Source: Chitinophagaceae bacterium
GTDB lineage: Bacteria > Bacteroidota > Bacteroidia > Chitinophagales > Chitinophagaceae
NCBI GenBank assembly: GCA_019752295.1
Contig: JAIEMK010000012.1
Location: 1 to 64,000 of the forward strand
Length of the DNA: 64,000 nucleotides
Direction of reading: 5' to 3'
Notes under the pieces: generated by a model
What the model was told of the DNA's origin: nothing
Seen by the model: the letters and a program-made list of their open reading frames with translations, nothing else
The model's database searches: none
Shown: one piece after another, positions 44,179-53,176 of the stretch
Layout of the letters: every line of letters begins with the position of its first letter
Numbering within the stretch: the stretch's first letter is position 1
Made by a program: the position numbers and the translations under genes

Positions 44179-46302
44179 TTAGATCACTTTTTTAAAGTTT
44201 AAGCGAACCGAATTAATCGCCAGAACTACATCGCTCATTGCCATTGTGAGTGCGCTAAAAGTGGGACTCAAAAATCCAAATGCAGCAACGGGGATTGCAA
44301 CAATATTATAAAGGAATGCCCAGAAAAGATTCTCTTTGATGGTAATATATGTGTGCTTGCCAAGTCCGAGTGCCAGAGGTAAATGTTTTATTCCATAATT
44401 CATTAGCACTACCTGAGCGCTTTGCATGGCGATATGCGATGCATCACTTAACGAAATTCCAACAGTGGCTTTGGCCAAAGCAGGTGCATCGTTAATGCCA
44501 TCACCGATCATGGCGGTGGGCTCTTTTGAATTATAAGCAGCAATTGCTTCAAGTTTTTGTTCAGGAGTTTGTTCTGCAAGCCATTCATCAATATGCAAAA
44601 GGCGAGCAACTTGTTCGCATTTTTCTTTTTTATCGCCGCTTAACAAAATGGTTCTAATCCCTTTTGAGCGAAGCATATCAATTACCTCTTCTGCTTCAGG
44701 CCTGATTTCATCTGCTACATCAATCCACCCTAGGAGTTCATTGTTATAAATGATATATACATTATGCGAAAGCTCATGAGTAAATTTTTGAGCTCCCTTA
44801 AAAGATACTGCTGCGTATTGGTTACCTGCTTTATCGGAAGCAAACATACCCAACCCTTTTTGTTCATCCATTTTTGCCCAACGGATATCATCTTTCGTTT
44901 TCCATTCCCTGCTCACACATTTTGCAATGGGATGCGTAGAATATTTTTCCAACGAAAAAGCAATCCGTTTAAATTGATTAATACTATCGGCATTTGATTC
45001 GCCAACGAGTTTAAAATCACGGATCGCAAATTTGCCGGTAGTTAGTGTTCCGGTTTTATCGAAAACCACTTGTTTAATATCTTTAAAAACTTCCAAACTT
45101 TTTGCATTCTTAAAGAGAACCCCGTTTCTGGCAGCCCGTCCCAGTCCAACTGCAATGGCAGCAGGTGTTGCAAGTCCCATAGCACAAGGACAGGAGATGA
45201 CCAGCACGGCAATACCGCGCAATAAACTTTCACTGAAACTATGGTCTCCGATAAAATAGTTGGCGAGTAATGTAATTACAGCAATACTTACAACTACAGG
45301 AACAAATATTGCGCTGATCTTATCGGCCAATTGTTGAACAGGCGGTTTTTCTGTTTGAGCAGCTTTAACCAATTTTAAAATATTCGATAAAACTGTATCC
45401 TCACCAACAGCAGTGATATATGCTTTGATAGAGCCATTTTCTACTGTGCTCCCACCAATCAATAAGTCGTTCATTTTCTTTTCAACCGGAATACTTTCAC
45501 CGGTAATAATCGATTCGTTTACACTGGCCTCTCCCCATAAAACTTTACAGTCCATTGGTACAGGCTCCCCTGTATTGATCAACACAAGATCACCCACTTT
45601 CAAATTTTTACTTTCAACTGGGAAAATATGTTCCTGATGCTCATCATCGTATGCAATCATATTGGCCATCACTTTTTGTGATACTGCCAATTTTTTCAAA
45701 GCAGCCTGAGTGGTTTCTACCGACTTGTCTTCGAGCCAGTTACCCAGAAATACCAGCGTAATGATTGTAGCTGCAGTTTCATAAAATAAATAATGTGCAG
45801 CGTCGCCAATTAGCGTACCATATAAACTATAACCAAAAGCAGCAACAGAACCCAATGCAATTAGCACATTCATATTGGGAATGCCTTTTAAAAGGCTATG
45901 GATGGCGCTACGTCCAAAAAAATCCATCCCTACAATAAAAACGGGTATTGTTAAAACAAGCTGCACATATGGATCCATTAAGAAATGGATATGCACAATC
46001 ATATGCAGCATCAGGGGTGCAGTAAAAACAATACAGAATAAAAACCTTTGCAAATGATTTTTGAATAATTTTTTAGGCTTTTTTTCGTCGGATAACTCAC
46101 CAGTATTTACATGATAACCCAATCCTTCAATACCCTTTGCCAGCTCGTTTTTTGGAATATCTGCTGCCAGTTCAAAACTAACATCACCACCCATAAAGTT
46201 TACTTTCACATCCTGCATGCCTTTGCCGGTAAGATATTTATTTACTGTGAGGGCACAATTCGTACAACTCATTCCTTCTACTTTCCAATTCACTTTCTCC
46301 AT
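44179..46302 (-). CDS. copA: copper-translocating P-type ATPase
   Basis: A 707-aa P1B-type ATPase exporting Cu(I) or related metals. One N-terminal metal-binding domain has GMSCTNC (Cys13, Cys16), the ion-channel motif is SCPCAMG (CPC), the phosphorylation site is Asp415 in DKTGTLTTG, and hinge motifs TGES and GDGINDAPAL are seen. A -7 box TACCTTTG (minus strand, 46345-46352) is 43 nt before the ATG. No copper regulator gene is in the window. Confidence 0.92.
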   Translation of the reverse strand: MEKVNWKVEGMSCTNCALTVNKYLTGKGMQDVKVNFMGGDVSFELAADIPKNELAKGIEGLGYHVNTGELSDEKKPKKLFKNHLQRFLFCIVFTAPLMLHMIVHIHFLMDPYVQLVLTIPVFIVGMDFFGRSAIHSLLKGIPNMNVLIALGSVAAFGYSLYGTLIGDAAHYLFYETAATIITLVFLGNWLEDKSVETTQAALKKLAVSQKVMANMIAYDDEHQEHIFPVESKNLKVGDLVLINTGEPVPMDCKVLWGEASVNESIITGESIPVEKKMNDLLIGGSTVENGSIKAYITAVGEDTVLSNILKLVKAAQTEKPPVQQLADKISAIFVPVVVSIAVITLLANYFIGDHSFSESLLRGIAVLVISCPCAMGLATPAAIAVGLGRAARNGVLFKNAKSLEVFKDIKQVVFDKTGTLTTGKFAIRDFKLVGESNADSINQFKRIAFSLEKYSTHPIAKCVSREWKTKDDIRWAKMDEQKGLGMFASDKAGNQYAAVSFKGAQKFTHELSHNVYIIYNNELLGWIDVADEIRPEAEEVIDMLRSKGIRTILLSGDKKEKCEQVARLLHIDEWLAEQTPEQKLEAIAAYNSKEPTAMIGDGINDAPALAKATVGISLSDASHIAMQSAQVVLMNYGIKHLPLALGLGKHTYITIKENLFWAFLYNIVAIPVAAFGFLSPTFSALTMAMSDVVLAINSVRLNFKKVI

Positions 46303-46455
46303 GGGGGAATATTTTTAAATGCTTTTTAGTGCACTTGCTTGCAACAAAGGTACTATAACCCCCATTCCTCGACTTTCGAAAAGGGGATAATATTTTTACA
46401 TCATGGTGTCAAAAATTGCAGAAATCAAGGCGGGACTGCATTTCGCAGGGTTCTT

Positions 46456-46463
46456 TATCTTTG
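46456..46463 (+). promoter_or_regulatory. -7 box of tsaE
   Basis: TATCTTTG matches TAnnTTTG and ends 4 nt before the tsaE ATG. The transcript would therefore start at the ATG, a leaderless arrangement. No -33 box was found. Confidence 0.45.
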
Positions 46464-46467
46464 TTGG

Positions 46468-46896
46468 ATGGACGCAATATTTGAACTGGCACAGATAAAT
46501 GCGGTTGCTCAGGCAATCTGGAAAGAAGGTAAGCTCAAAAAAGTATGGGTTTTTCATGCAGCCATGGGTACTGGCAAAACCAGTTTCATTCATGCTTTGT
46601 GCGAATTGCTTGGGGTAAAAGATACTGTGAGTAGCCCCAGTTTTGCCATTATTAATGAATACCAAAGTGAGGAGGTAGGAAGCATCTATCATATGGACTG
46701 GTATCGCCTGCGCGATGAAGAAGAAGCGATTCAGGCCGGAATAGAAGATGCATTAAACTCCGGCAACTTGTGTTTTGTTGAATGGCCAGAGAAAGCCGCG
46801 GCTTTATTACCCAACAACTGCTTTGAAGTATTTATGGAAATACTGGACGAGAAAATGCGAAGGATTTATACGAGCAAGGAAGAGCCTGAAAATTAA
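46468..46896 (+). CDS. tsaE: tRNA threonylcarbamoyladenosine biosynthesis ATPase TsaE
   Basis: A 142-aa P-loop protein that helps TsaBD make t6A at position 37 of ANN-decoding tRNAs. The P-loop AAMGTGKT (residues 31-38) lacks the usual first Gly. Further motifs are SSPSFAIINEY, YHMDWYRL and LCFVEWPEKA. The start is the ATG at 46468; an upstream extension of 43 codons looks unlike TsaE. It is divergent from copA. Confidence 0.9.
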   Translation: MDAIFELAQINAVAQAIWKEGKLKKVWVFHAAMGTGKTSFIHALCELLGVKDTVSSPSFAIINEYQSEEVGSIYHMDWYRLRDEEEAIQAGIEDALNSGNLCFVEWPEKAAALLPNNCFEVFMEILDEKMRRIYTSKEEPEN

Positions 46897-46997
46897 AAAA
46901 GAGGTAACTTCATTATATCAGAGAAGTTGATAATCTTGCTTTAAATCGTTTAATTTTAAACTAGTGATTTACTATTTCAATTTCAATCAATTAAACA

Positions 46998-48212
46998 ATG
47001 GCTACTTCTAAACCTTCTATCAGTGCTTCTTTCGTGTACGAGACCATGGAAGAGACATTGGATATTAAACCTCAAGGCGAAAAACTTTTTATTGGCATTC
47101 CCCGAGAAATTGCTTTTCAAGAAAATAGGATTGCTTTAACGCCCGATGCTGTTGGTGTATTGGTTGCAAATGGAAATCACGTTTCAGTAGAACACAAAGC
47201 GGGAGAGGGTAGTAATTACACAGATCAGGACTATGCTGAAGCGGGAGCGAAAATTGTTTATGAGAAAGCTGAAATTTATAAAGCTCCGGTATTGGTAAAA
47301 AGTGCGCCTCCTGTTGAAGAAGATTTGCCTTTTTTGCAAATGAACCAAACCATTATTTCGCCCATACATTTATCGGCTCTCAAAAAACATCATATCGAAA
47401 CCATGATGGCTAAAAGGATTACCGCCCTAAGTTTCGAAAATTTTAAAGACGACAGCGGAACATATCCTATAGTACGAAGCATGAGCGAAATTGCGGGAAG
47501 TGCGGTGATGCTGATTGCCGGCCAATATCTAAGCAGCTTTAATAAAGGCAAGGGTGTTTTGTTAGGAGGCATCAGCGGTATTCCTCCAACTAAAGTGGTG
47601 ATTGTAGGAGCCGGTATTGTTGGTGAATTTGCAACAAGAAATGCACTGGCATTAGGAGCTTCTGTAAAAGTGTTCGATAACAATGTAACAAGATTAAAAC
47701 AATTACAAAATAATTTGGGTCAGCGTATCTGGACTTCTGTTTTAGAGCCCCGCATATTAGCAAAACAATTAAAAACATGCGAAGTAGCCGTTGGCGCATT
47801 GAGTAATGAGTTTGGCAGGGCCCCGGTTGTGGTTTCTGAAGAAATGGTTGCTGCAATGCGACCTGGAAGTATCATTATTGATGTGGCCATTGATCGTGGG
47901 GGCTGTTTTGAAACGAGTGAACTAACAAGTCATGAAAACCCTACTTTCCTAAAGCATGGCGTGATTCATTATTGTGTACCAAATATTCCAAGCGGTTTTG
48001 CAAGAACTGCAAGTCAGGCTATCAGTAATATTTTAATGCCTTTAATTTTGGAAGTTAGCGATGAAGGTGGTCTGGAAGAAATGGTATGGCACAATTTTAA
48101 TTTGCGTGAAGGAATTTATTTGTTCAAAGGCGCATTAACCGATATCTATATCAGCCAGAAATTTGATTTGAAATTTACAGATCTTAATTTGCTAATTGCA
48201 AGCAGGAGATAA
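46998..48212 (+). CDS. ald: alanine dehydrogenase
   Basis: A 404-aa NAD-dependent enzyme of the AlaDH/PNT family. It has the substrate motif GIPREIAFQENRIALTP (Arg and Lys ligands), a nucleotide motif VGAGIVGEFA (GAGIVG at residues 204-209) and the sequence DVAIDRGGCFETS. It interconverts alanine and pyruvate with ammonia. It may instead be a transhydrogenase alpha-like protein, but the length and the absence of a membrane part favour AlaDH. A hypothetical membrane-anchored protein gene follows 21 nt on. Confidence 0.9.
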   Translation: MATSKPSISASFVYETMEETLDIKPQGEKLFIGIPREIAFQENRIALTPDAVGVLVANGNHVSVEHKAGEGSNYTDQDYAEAGAKIVYEKAEIYKAPVLVKSAPPVEEDLPFLQMNQTIISPIHLSALKKHHIETMMAKRITALSFENFKDDSGTYPIVRSMSEIAGSAVMLIAGQYLSSFNKGKGVLLGGISGIPPTKVVIVGAGIVGEFATRNALALGASVKVFDNNVTRLKQLQNNLGQRIWTSVLEPRILAKQLKTCEVAVGALSNEFGRAPVVVSEEMVAAMRPGSIIIDVAIDRGGCFETSELTSHENPTFLKHGVIHYCVPNIPSGFARTASQAISNILMPLILEVSDEGGLEEMVWHNFNLREGIYLFKGALTDIYISQKFDLKFTDLNLLIASRR

Positions 48213-48233
48213 TGATAAAATAATTTTGAAACG

Positions 48234-48626
48234 ATGGATGTTTATTCAGCAATAAATAATTTTTTAAATAGCCAAAACTTACTTGGAGCGCTGGTAATAT
48301 TCTTATCCTTCGCTTATTTTTTTTACAGAAAGAGTAAGATCCATTATCGCATTAAGATGCATCGAAATAAAGAAGGCGTTGTGGTGTATAAGGCAGAACA
48401 TAAGGTTTGGTTATTCGGGAAATGGAATTCGGATTATTTGGGAATACACTCTGTTGAACAAAGAGATAAAGTGAGGGCTCAATATATTCTGATGGGATGG
48501 AAGAAACGAGAAGATCAACCTGTATTGGAAGACAAGGAAGGCGGAAGTTTTACTTACGAATATTATACTGGCGCTAAAGTGAAAGAACTAGAGAAACATG
48601 TTCTGAAGAGAATTGATGACGTGTAG
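48234..48626 (+). CDS. hypothetical membrane-anchored protein
   Basis: A 130-aa protein with one N-terminal membrane helix (about residues 15-32) and a basic cytosolic region. A C-terminal part is rich in Lys and Glu (KVKELEKHVLKRID). It follows alanine dehydrogenase by 21 nt and is probably cotranscribed. No family is recognised. Confidence 0.65.
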   Translation: MDVYSAINNFLNSQNLLGALVIFLSFAYFFYRKSKIHYRIKMHRNKEGVVVYKAEHKVWLFGKWNSDYLGIHSVEQRDKVRAQYILMGWKKREDQPVLEDKEGGSFTYEYYTGAKVKELEKHVLKRIDDV

Positions 48627-48727
48627 AAGTAAAAAGTCAAAATTCAAAAGTAAAAAGTCAAAAAGGAAAGTCAAAATTCAAAAGTAAAAAAATACGCTTT
48701 TGAATTTTGACTTTTTACTTTTGAATT
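48627..48727. repeat. AT-rich direct and inverted repeat between convergent genes
   Basis: The unit AAGTMAAAATTCAAAAGT recurs with variations between 48627 and 48690 and in inverse at 48697-48727. An 18-bp perfect hairpin pairs 48667-48684 with 48697-48714 (12-nt loop). It fills the space between the hypothetical gene and the convergent Gfo/Idh gene and probably works as a bidirectional terminator. Confidence 0.6.
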
Positions 48728-50054
48728 AAACATATTTCGTAACACCTGGAACAGCTATCGGATAATATCCGTCGGCATCGGGAACAACTGGTGGAGTTGC
48801 ATCCCAGGCATAGAGTTTTGGATGAATATCGATGCCCGAATTGATGGCTTTATCCCAATCAATTATCTGACCACTATATGTTGCCAACCTTCCGAGTATG
48901 GAAGTCATGGTACTCGCTGCGCCGTTTTCTGCATCCGAAAATTTGTATTCACCTTTTGCGATGGCAGCAAATAATTCATCGTGTTCTGTTTGATAAGGAT
49001 TGTTTTCGCTCTTCAAATCGTACTGGTAAAGTGGATTCCCTTTTAAGTCTACAATTTTTGCAGCACCACAAAAAATCTTTCCTTTTGTACCTACTAATAA
49101 TTCATCCACTTTACTGGAAGTGCCTGGAATATGACGGCATTGACTATTTAAGATAGAACCGTCGGCATAATGAAATTCAACATAATGGTGATCGAAAATT
49201 TCACCATTCTCTTTTCCTTTGCGCACCTGCCGTCCGCCCATACCCTGTGCTTTTACAGGATGACCGCCTTTGAACCAGTTGATGACATCGATATTATGAA
49301 TATGTTGCTCGGTGATATGATCGCCGCAAAGCCAGTTAAAATAATACCAGTTACGCATTTGATATTCCATTTCTGTTTGTCCGGCTCTTCTTGGGCGAAC
49401 CCATACTCCATCGTTATTCCACCATGCTTGCGCTGATGTGATATCGCCAATCGTTTCTTTACGTTTATACAATTCGCGATAAGAATTTTGATAGTGACGT
49501 TGTAAACCTACTACCACGTTTAATTTTTTCTGTTTGGCAATCAAAGCCGTTGCCAATACTTTCTGAATACCTGCAGGATCAGTAGCCACAGGCTTCTCCA
49601 TAAATACGTGTTTATTCTGCAGAATGGCTTCTTCAAAATGTATTGGTCTGAATCCGGGAGGAGTTGTAAGAATTACTACATCTGCCAGAGCAATTGCCTT
49701 TTTATAAGCATCAAATCCGGTAAATTTTCTTTCTTCCGGAACATCGATCTTTTTCTCCAATCCCTTGCCATCGTTTTTAGCTTCTTCAATCAATGATTTG
49801 AGGCAATTGTCGAGGTTGTCGCGAAAAGCATCGGCCATCGCAACCAGTTTTACATTTTGCTTGCTCATCAAAGCTTGCATGGCAGCACCTGTTCCTCGGC
49901 CACCACAACCTACCAATACAATTTTAATTTCATCATTAGAACCCGAAAAAAAATTGGCACGCGATATAAAAGGGGCTGCCATCAGGCCACCTGCAATGAG
50001 GGTGGAGTTTTTTACAAAATCTCTACGTGAATTGTTCAGCGAATCGTTAGACAT
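48726..50054 (-). CDS. Gfo/Idh/MocA family oxidoreductase
   Basis: A 442-aa exported dehydrogenase. A Tat-like start (NSRRDFVKNSTLIAGGLMAAPF) is followed by the nucleotide motif VGCGGRGTGAAMQAL and the catalytic Lys motif MEKPVATDP near residue 155. The enzymes act on sugars or inositol with NAD(P). It lies 19 nt after an FGE-like gene and is probably cotranscribed, suggesting an exported polysaccharide- or sulfate-related pathway (inference). Confidence 0.9.
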   Translation of the reverse strand: MSNDSLNNSRRDFVKNSTLIAGGLMAAPFISRANFFSGSNDEIKIVLVGCGGRGTGAAMQALMSKQNVKLVAMADAFRDNLDNCLKSLIEEAKNDGKGLEKKIDVPEERKFTGFDAYKKAIALADVVILTTPPGFRPIHFEEAILQNKHVFMEKPVATDPAGIQKVLATALIAKQKKLNVVVGLQRHYQNSYRELYKRKETIGDITSAQAWWNNDGVWVRPRRAGQTEMEYQMRNWYYFNWLCGDHITEQHIHNIDVINWFKGGHPVKAQGMGGRQVRKGKENGEIFDHHYVEFHYADGSILNSQCRHIPGTSSKVDELLVGTKGKIFCGAAKIVDLKGNPLYQYDLKSENNPYQTEHDELFAAIAKGEYKFSDAENGAASTMTSILGRLATYSGQIIDWDKAINSGIDIHPKLYAWDATPPVVPDADGYYPIAVPGVTKYV

Positions 50055-50073
50055 AATGGTTTATTTTAAAAGT

Positions 50074-51033
50074 TTATAGGCCAAGGTATTTTTGAAAAAA
50101 AAGATTGATTGTTTCTGCTGATGGTTGTTCAAATGGACGCACTAATCTAAAGCCCACATTTTTGGCTTCGGTTAACCACCACTTGCTTTTAGGAATTTGT
50201 GGATCCCTTCTATTCCAACTGGGATCTGATTTAAATCGTTTTGCACTCCTGAAATCTGTGCCGCTCTCCATAAAACTACCGCCACGCAAAGCTTTTGGAT
50301 ATTTTGATAAGTTTGCTTCTACCATTGGATCTTTTGCATTATCTGCAATTGTTTCATATCTGTTTGGTTCGTAATGATCCAATGTCCATTCCAACACATT
50401 TCCCAGTATATCATAGAGCCCCCAGGGATTAGGTTTTTTTTGCGCTACTTTTTCATATTTATCATCACCACTTTCTCTGTCCCATGCATATTCCTTCAGC
50501 ATTTTCACATCGTCTCCAAAAAAGTACTTAGTGGTTGTACCGGCCCTGCATGCATATTCCCATTCGGCTTCGGTAGGTAATCTATAAAATATCCCCGTTC
50601 TTTTATAAAGCCATCTGCAATACATGATCGCGGCTCTCTGACTCATACTGTTTGCAGGATATCCGCCCTCTTTGCCCATTCCCCAAGTAAGATCAACATA
50701 CTGCGGACTGGGTCTTGTAATAGCGTCTACGTCTGAGTTCTGGCTGGTCTGATCGTCTTTCAGAAAAACATCAAAAGCGTCTCTTGTTACTTCTGTTTCG
50801 CCCATCCAGAATGCAGAAAGAAAGATTTTTTTCTGTGGTCCTTCGTCTGCATTCCTTTTTAATTCTGTTGCGGAACTGCCAATTATAAAACTTCCGGCAG
50901 GTATGGGCACCATTTTAAAATTCTGAGAACTACCTGTAATTGGTTGTAAATAAGGTTTAAAATCAGTACTATTGGATTGCGCAAATATTGCCGTACTGTA
51001 GAGTAAGAATGCAAAGCAAGAAAATCGTATCAC
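50074..51033 (-). CDS. formylglycine-generating enzyme-like protein (SUMF1)
   Basis: A 319-aa exported protein with a signal peptide (MIRFSCFAFLLYSTAIFAQ) and FGE-sulfatase motifs: MVPIPAGSFIIGS, WMGETEVTRDAF, YRLPTEAEWEYACRAG, GNVLEWTLDHY, LRGGSF and VGFRLVRP. The formylglycine-generating function needs a pair of Cys that I do not see at the usual site, so it may be non-catalytic or a GldK/J-like structural relative. It precedes the Gfo/Idh gene. Confidence 0.85.
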   Translation of the reverse strand: MIRFSCFAFLLYSTAIFAQSNSTDFKPYLQPITGSSQNFKMVPIPAGSFIIGSSATELKRNADEGPQKKIFLSAFWMGETEVTRDAFDVFLKDDQTSQNSDVDAITRPSPQYVDLTWGMGKEGGYPANSMSQRAAIMYCRWLYKRTGIFYRLPTEAEWEYACRAGTTTKYFFGDDVKMLKEYAWDRESGDDKYEKVAQKKPNPWGLYDILGNVLEWTLDHYEPNRYETIADNAKDPMVEANLSKYPKALRGGSFMESGTDFRSAKRFKSDPSWNRRDPQIPKSKWWLTEAKNVGFRLVRPFEQPSAETINLFFQKYLGL

Positions 51034-51110
51034 CTGTAATTTTTTAATTGGTTAAGGTATGAAATAATAAGATTGATAACTACCTGTTTTGATAAACATT
51101 CAAATTGCAA

Positions 51111-51135
51111 CTCTGTGTTTCTGTGCCTCTGTGGC
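51111..51135. repeat. short CTCTGTG-type intergenic repeat
   Basis: CTCTGTG occurs at 51111-51117 and 51127-51133 with an internal CTGTG, giving a 25-base quasi-tandem pattern. Similar sequences (CTCTGTG..CTCTGTGG) are frequent in intergenic regions of Bacteroidota. The function is unknown. Confidence 0.4.
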
Positions 51136-51161
51136 AAATATGGTTTGATGATTTGGCGTAA

Positions 51162-52163
51162 TCATTTTTTCCAAAATTGATCAAACCCCCTGCTTGTATA
51201 AGTCTTTATCTTCCCATTTTCAATGGTACTGATAAACAAATAAGCGTTTTGTTTACGGGCTATTTTTTTTGCATCCCTAACAGATAAGATACTGCAAGCA
51301 GTTGCAAGCCAATCGGCCGTAGTACCATCTTTTGCGATTACCGTAACATTTCTTTGGAAGGTTACACCGTATCCTGTTCGGGGATCAACAATATGCGAAT
51401 ATTTTTTACCATCATGTTCAACATATCTATAAACATCTCCCGATGTAGCAACAGCCATATTGTTCAATAGTAATCTTGACCTGATCAGATCGTCGGTCGT
51501 CTCGGGAATATTCACACCTACTGTCCATCCCTCTGTATCGGGAGGAGCATCGCCCATTGCCAGATCTCCTCCTGCATCAACAAGCGAAGAAGAAATGCCT
51601 TCTTTCTTAAGATAATTAACTACCTGCTGGGCAATATATCCCTTTGCAATTCCGCCCAGATCCAAACGCATTCCTTTTTGCAAAAGTGTGGCAGTAATGT
51701 TGATTGTATCTAGTAACATTTTATTTAAGCCAACAAATAGCAGAACAGAATCGATCTGTTTGGGATCGGGGAATATTTTTTCTTTTCTGCTCTTACGCCA
51801 AATCCAACTTAAGGGGCCTACGCTAATATCAAAACTTTTCTGACTGTTTTTATATGCATAGTCAGATTGAACGAGCATATCCCATAGCGCGGGAGATGGT
51901 TTTTGAGGCCCATTACCTGCCTGACTACTAAGCTTGCTCAATTCACTATTGACGTCATAGTCGCTGTAGATCTGTGCGAAAGAGTCGACAAGTGCAAAAC
52001 AGTTGACGGCAATTTTTGAAGCCATTGCGGAATCAGATGCTACTAATATCAGACTGAAATTAGAACCCATCTTATTTTGGTTAAAGTTGAATTTTCTTTT
52101 TTGACTAAACGATGCAATAGCAATGCAAAGCGCAGAGATCGTTAAAATATAATTGCGGTACAA
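51162..52163 (-). CDS. apbE: FAD:protein FMN transferase (ApbE family)
   Basis: A 333-aa exported flavinyltransferase starting at TTG 52163, needed because the next ATG would remove the signal peptide (MYRNYILTISALCIAIASFSQ). Motifs: DISVGPLSWIW, MRLDLGGIAKGYIAQQV, VDAGGDLAMGD and KYSHIVDPRTGYG; the Mg-binding site lies in the final part (TTADWLATACSIL). It covalently attaches FMN to a Thr of partner proteins such as Nqr or Rnf subunits, none of which is in this window. Confidence 0.9.
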   Translation of the reverse strand: MYRNYILTISALCIAIASFSQKRKFNFNQNKMGSNFSLILVASDSAMASKIAVNCFALVDSFAQIYSDYDVNSELSKLSSQAGNGPQKPSPALWDMLVQSDYAYKNSQKSFDISVGPLSWIWRKSRKEKIFPDPKQIDSVLLFVGLNKMLLDTINITATLLQKGMRLDLGGIAKGYIAQQVVNYLKKEGISSSLVDAGGDLAMGDAPPDTEGWTVGVNIPETTDDLIRSRLLLNNMAVATSGDVYRYVEHDGKKYSHIVDPRTGYGVTFQRNVTVIAKDGTTADWLATACSILSVRDAKKIARKQNAYLFISTIENGKIKTYTSRGFDQFWKK

Positions 52164-52213
52164 GCGGTTGATTTAAATTGTTCTTGTTAAATTTAGTAAC
52201 TAATAATTAAATC

Positions 52214-53140
52214 ATGCAACGCAGAAAATTCGTGCAACAAAGCCTGTTAGCAGGCGGAGCAATCATAGCAGCGTCAAACGCAAAGGCAGCAGGTAAAAAA
52301 CAGGATCATTGGGATGATAATACACCGTTTAAATGCAACTATGGCATTCATGATGGAATGTTCAATAACCTTTCGGGAAAAGATTTTATCGATCAAATAA
52401 AGTTTGCGCACAGTGTGGGCTTTAGAGCGATGGAAGACAATGGCATGATGGATCGTAGTCCCGAAGAGCAACAGAAGATTGGCGATGCGATGGCAAAGCT
52501 GGGCATGGAGATGGGTGTATTTGTAATTAATTTTGATAATTGGCCCTTGCACGTTTCAATGACCAGTGGCAATAAAGAGTGGAAAGAAAAATTTGTATCG
52601 CACTGTAAAAAAGCGGTTGAAGTTGCAAAGCGTTGTAATGCAAAATATATGACAGTTGTGCCAGGCAATTATGATCATAGCATTTCGCTGGACTTTCAAT
52701 TGGCAAATGTGATCGATACCTTGCGGAGGGGAACTGAAATTCTTGAAAAAAATAAACTGGTGATGGTTTTAGAGCCCCTGAGCGACACGCCCGAATTATT
52801 CCTTCGAAAATCAGATCAAACTTATGCTTTGTGCAAATCGATTAATAGTCCAGCTTGTAAAATACTTTTCGATATGTATCATATGCAACGCAATCAGGGA
52901 GATATGATACCGAATATTAACAGGGCCTGGGACGAGATCGGGTATTTTCAGATAGGAGATAATCCGGGAAGAAACGAACCGGGTACTGGAGAAATGAATT
53001 ACAAAAACATTTTCAAACACATACACAGCAAAGGGTACAAGGGTGTGCTGGGAATGGAACATGGAATAGCTTTACCTGGAAAAGAGGGCGAAATAGCATT
53101 GATCAAAGCTTATCGCGAAGCGGATTCCTTTACAATATAA
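52214..53140 (+). CDS. exported TIM-barrel sugar isomerase-like protein
   Basis: A 308-aa protein with a Tat-type signal (MQRRKFVQQSLLAGGAIIAASNAKA, Arg3-Arg4) and a hydroxypyruvate isomerase-like TIM barrel: GFRAMEDNGMMDRSPEEQQ, VMVLEPLSDTPELFL, CKILFDMYHMQRNQGD (metal ligands), and the terminal FQIGDNPGRNEPGTGEMNY. The substrate is unknown. It is divergent from apbE. Confidence 0.85.
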   Translation: MQRRKFVQQSLLAGGAIIAASNAKAAGKKQDHWDDNTPFKCNYGIHDGMFNNLSGKDFIDQIKFAHSVGFRAMEDNGMMDRSPEEQQKIGDAMAKLGMEMGVFVINFDNWPLHVSMTSGNKEWKEKFVSHCKKAVEVAKRCNAKYMTVVPGNYDHSISLDFQLANVIDTLRRGTEILEKNKLVMVLEPLSDTPELFLRKSDQTYALCKSINSPACKILFDMYHMQRNQGDMIPNINRAWDEIGYFQIGDNPGRNEPGTGEMNYKNIFKHIHSKGYKGVLGMEHGIALPGKEGEIALIKAYREADSFTI

Positions 53141-53171
53141 AAAGAAGCGCTCTGTATTGGGTGCTTCTTTT
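53140..53171. terminator. bidirectional terminator
   Basis: Arms of 9 bp (AAAAGAAGC 53140-53148 and GCTTCTTTT 53163-53171) separate the TIM-barrel gene from the convergent lpxD-like gene. Confidence 0.75.
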
Positions 53172-53176
53172 ACCAC

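Noticed and set aside
46339-46467. 43-codon N-terminal extension of TsaE
   Set aside because: The extra residues are unlike TsaE, and the -7 box lies inside this stretch just before the ATG at 46468.
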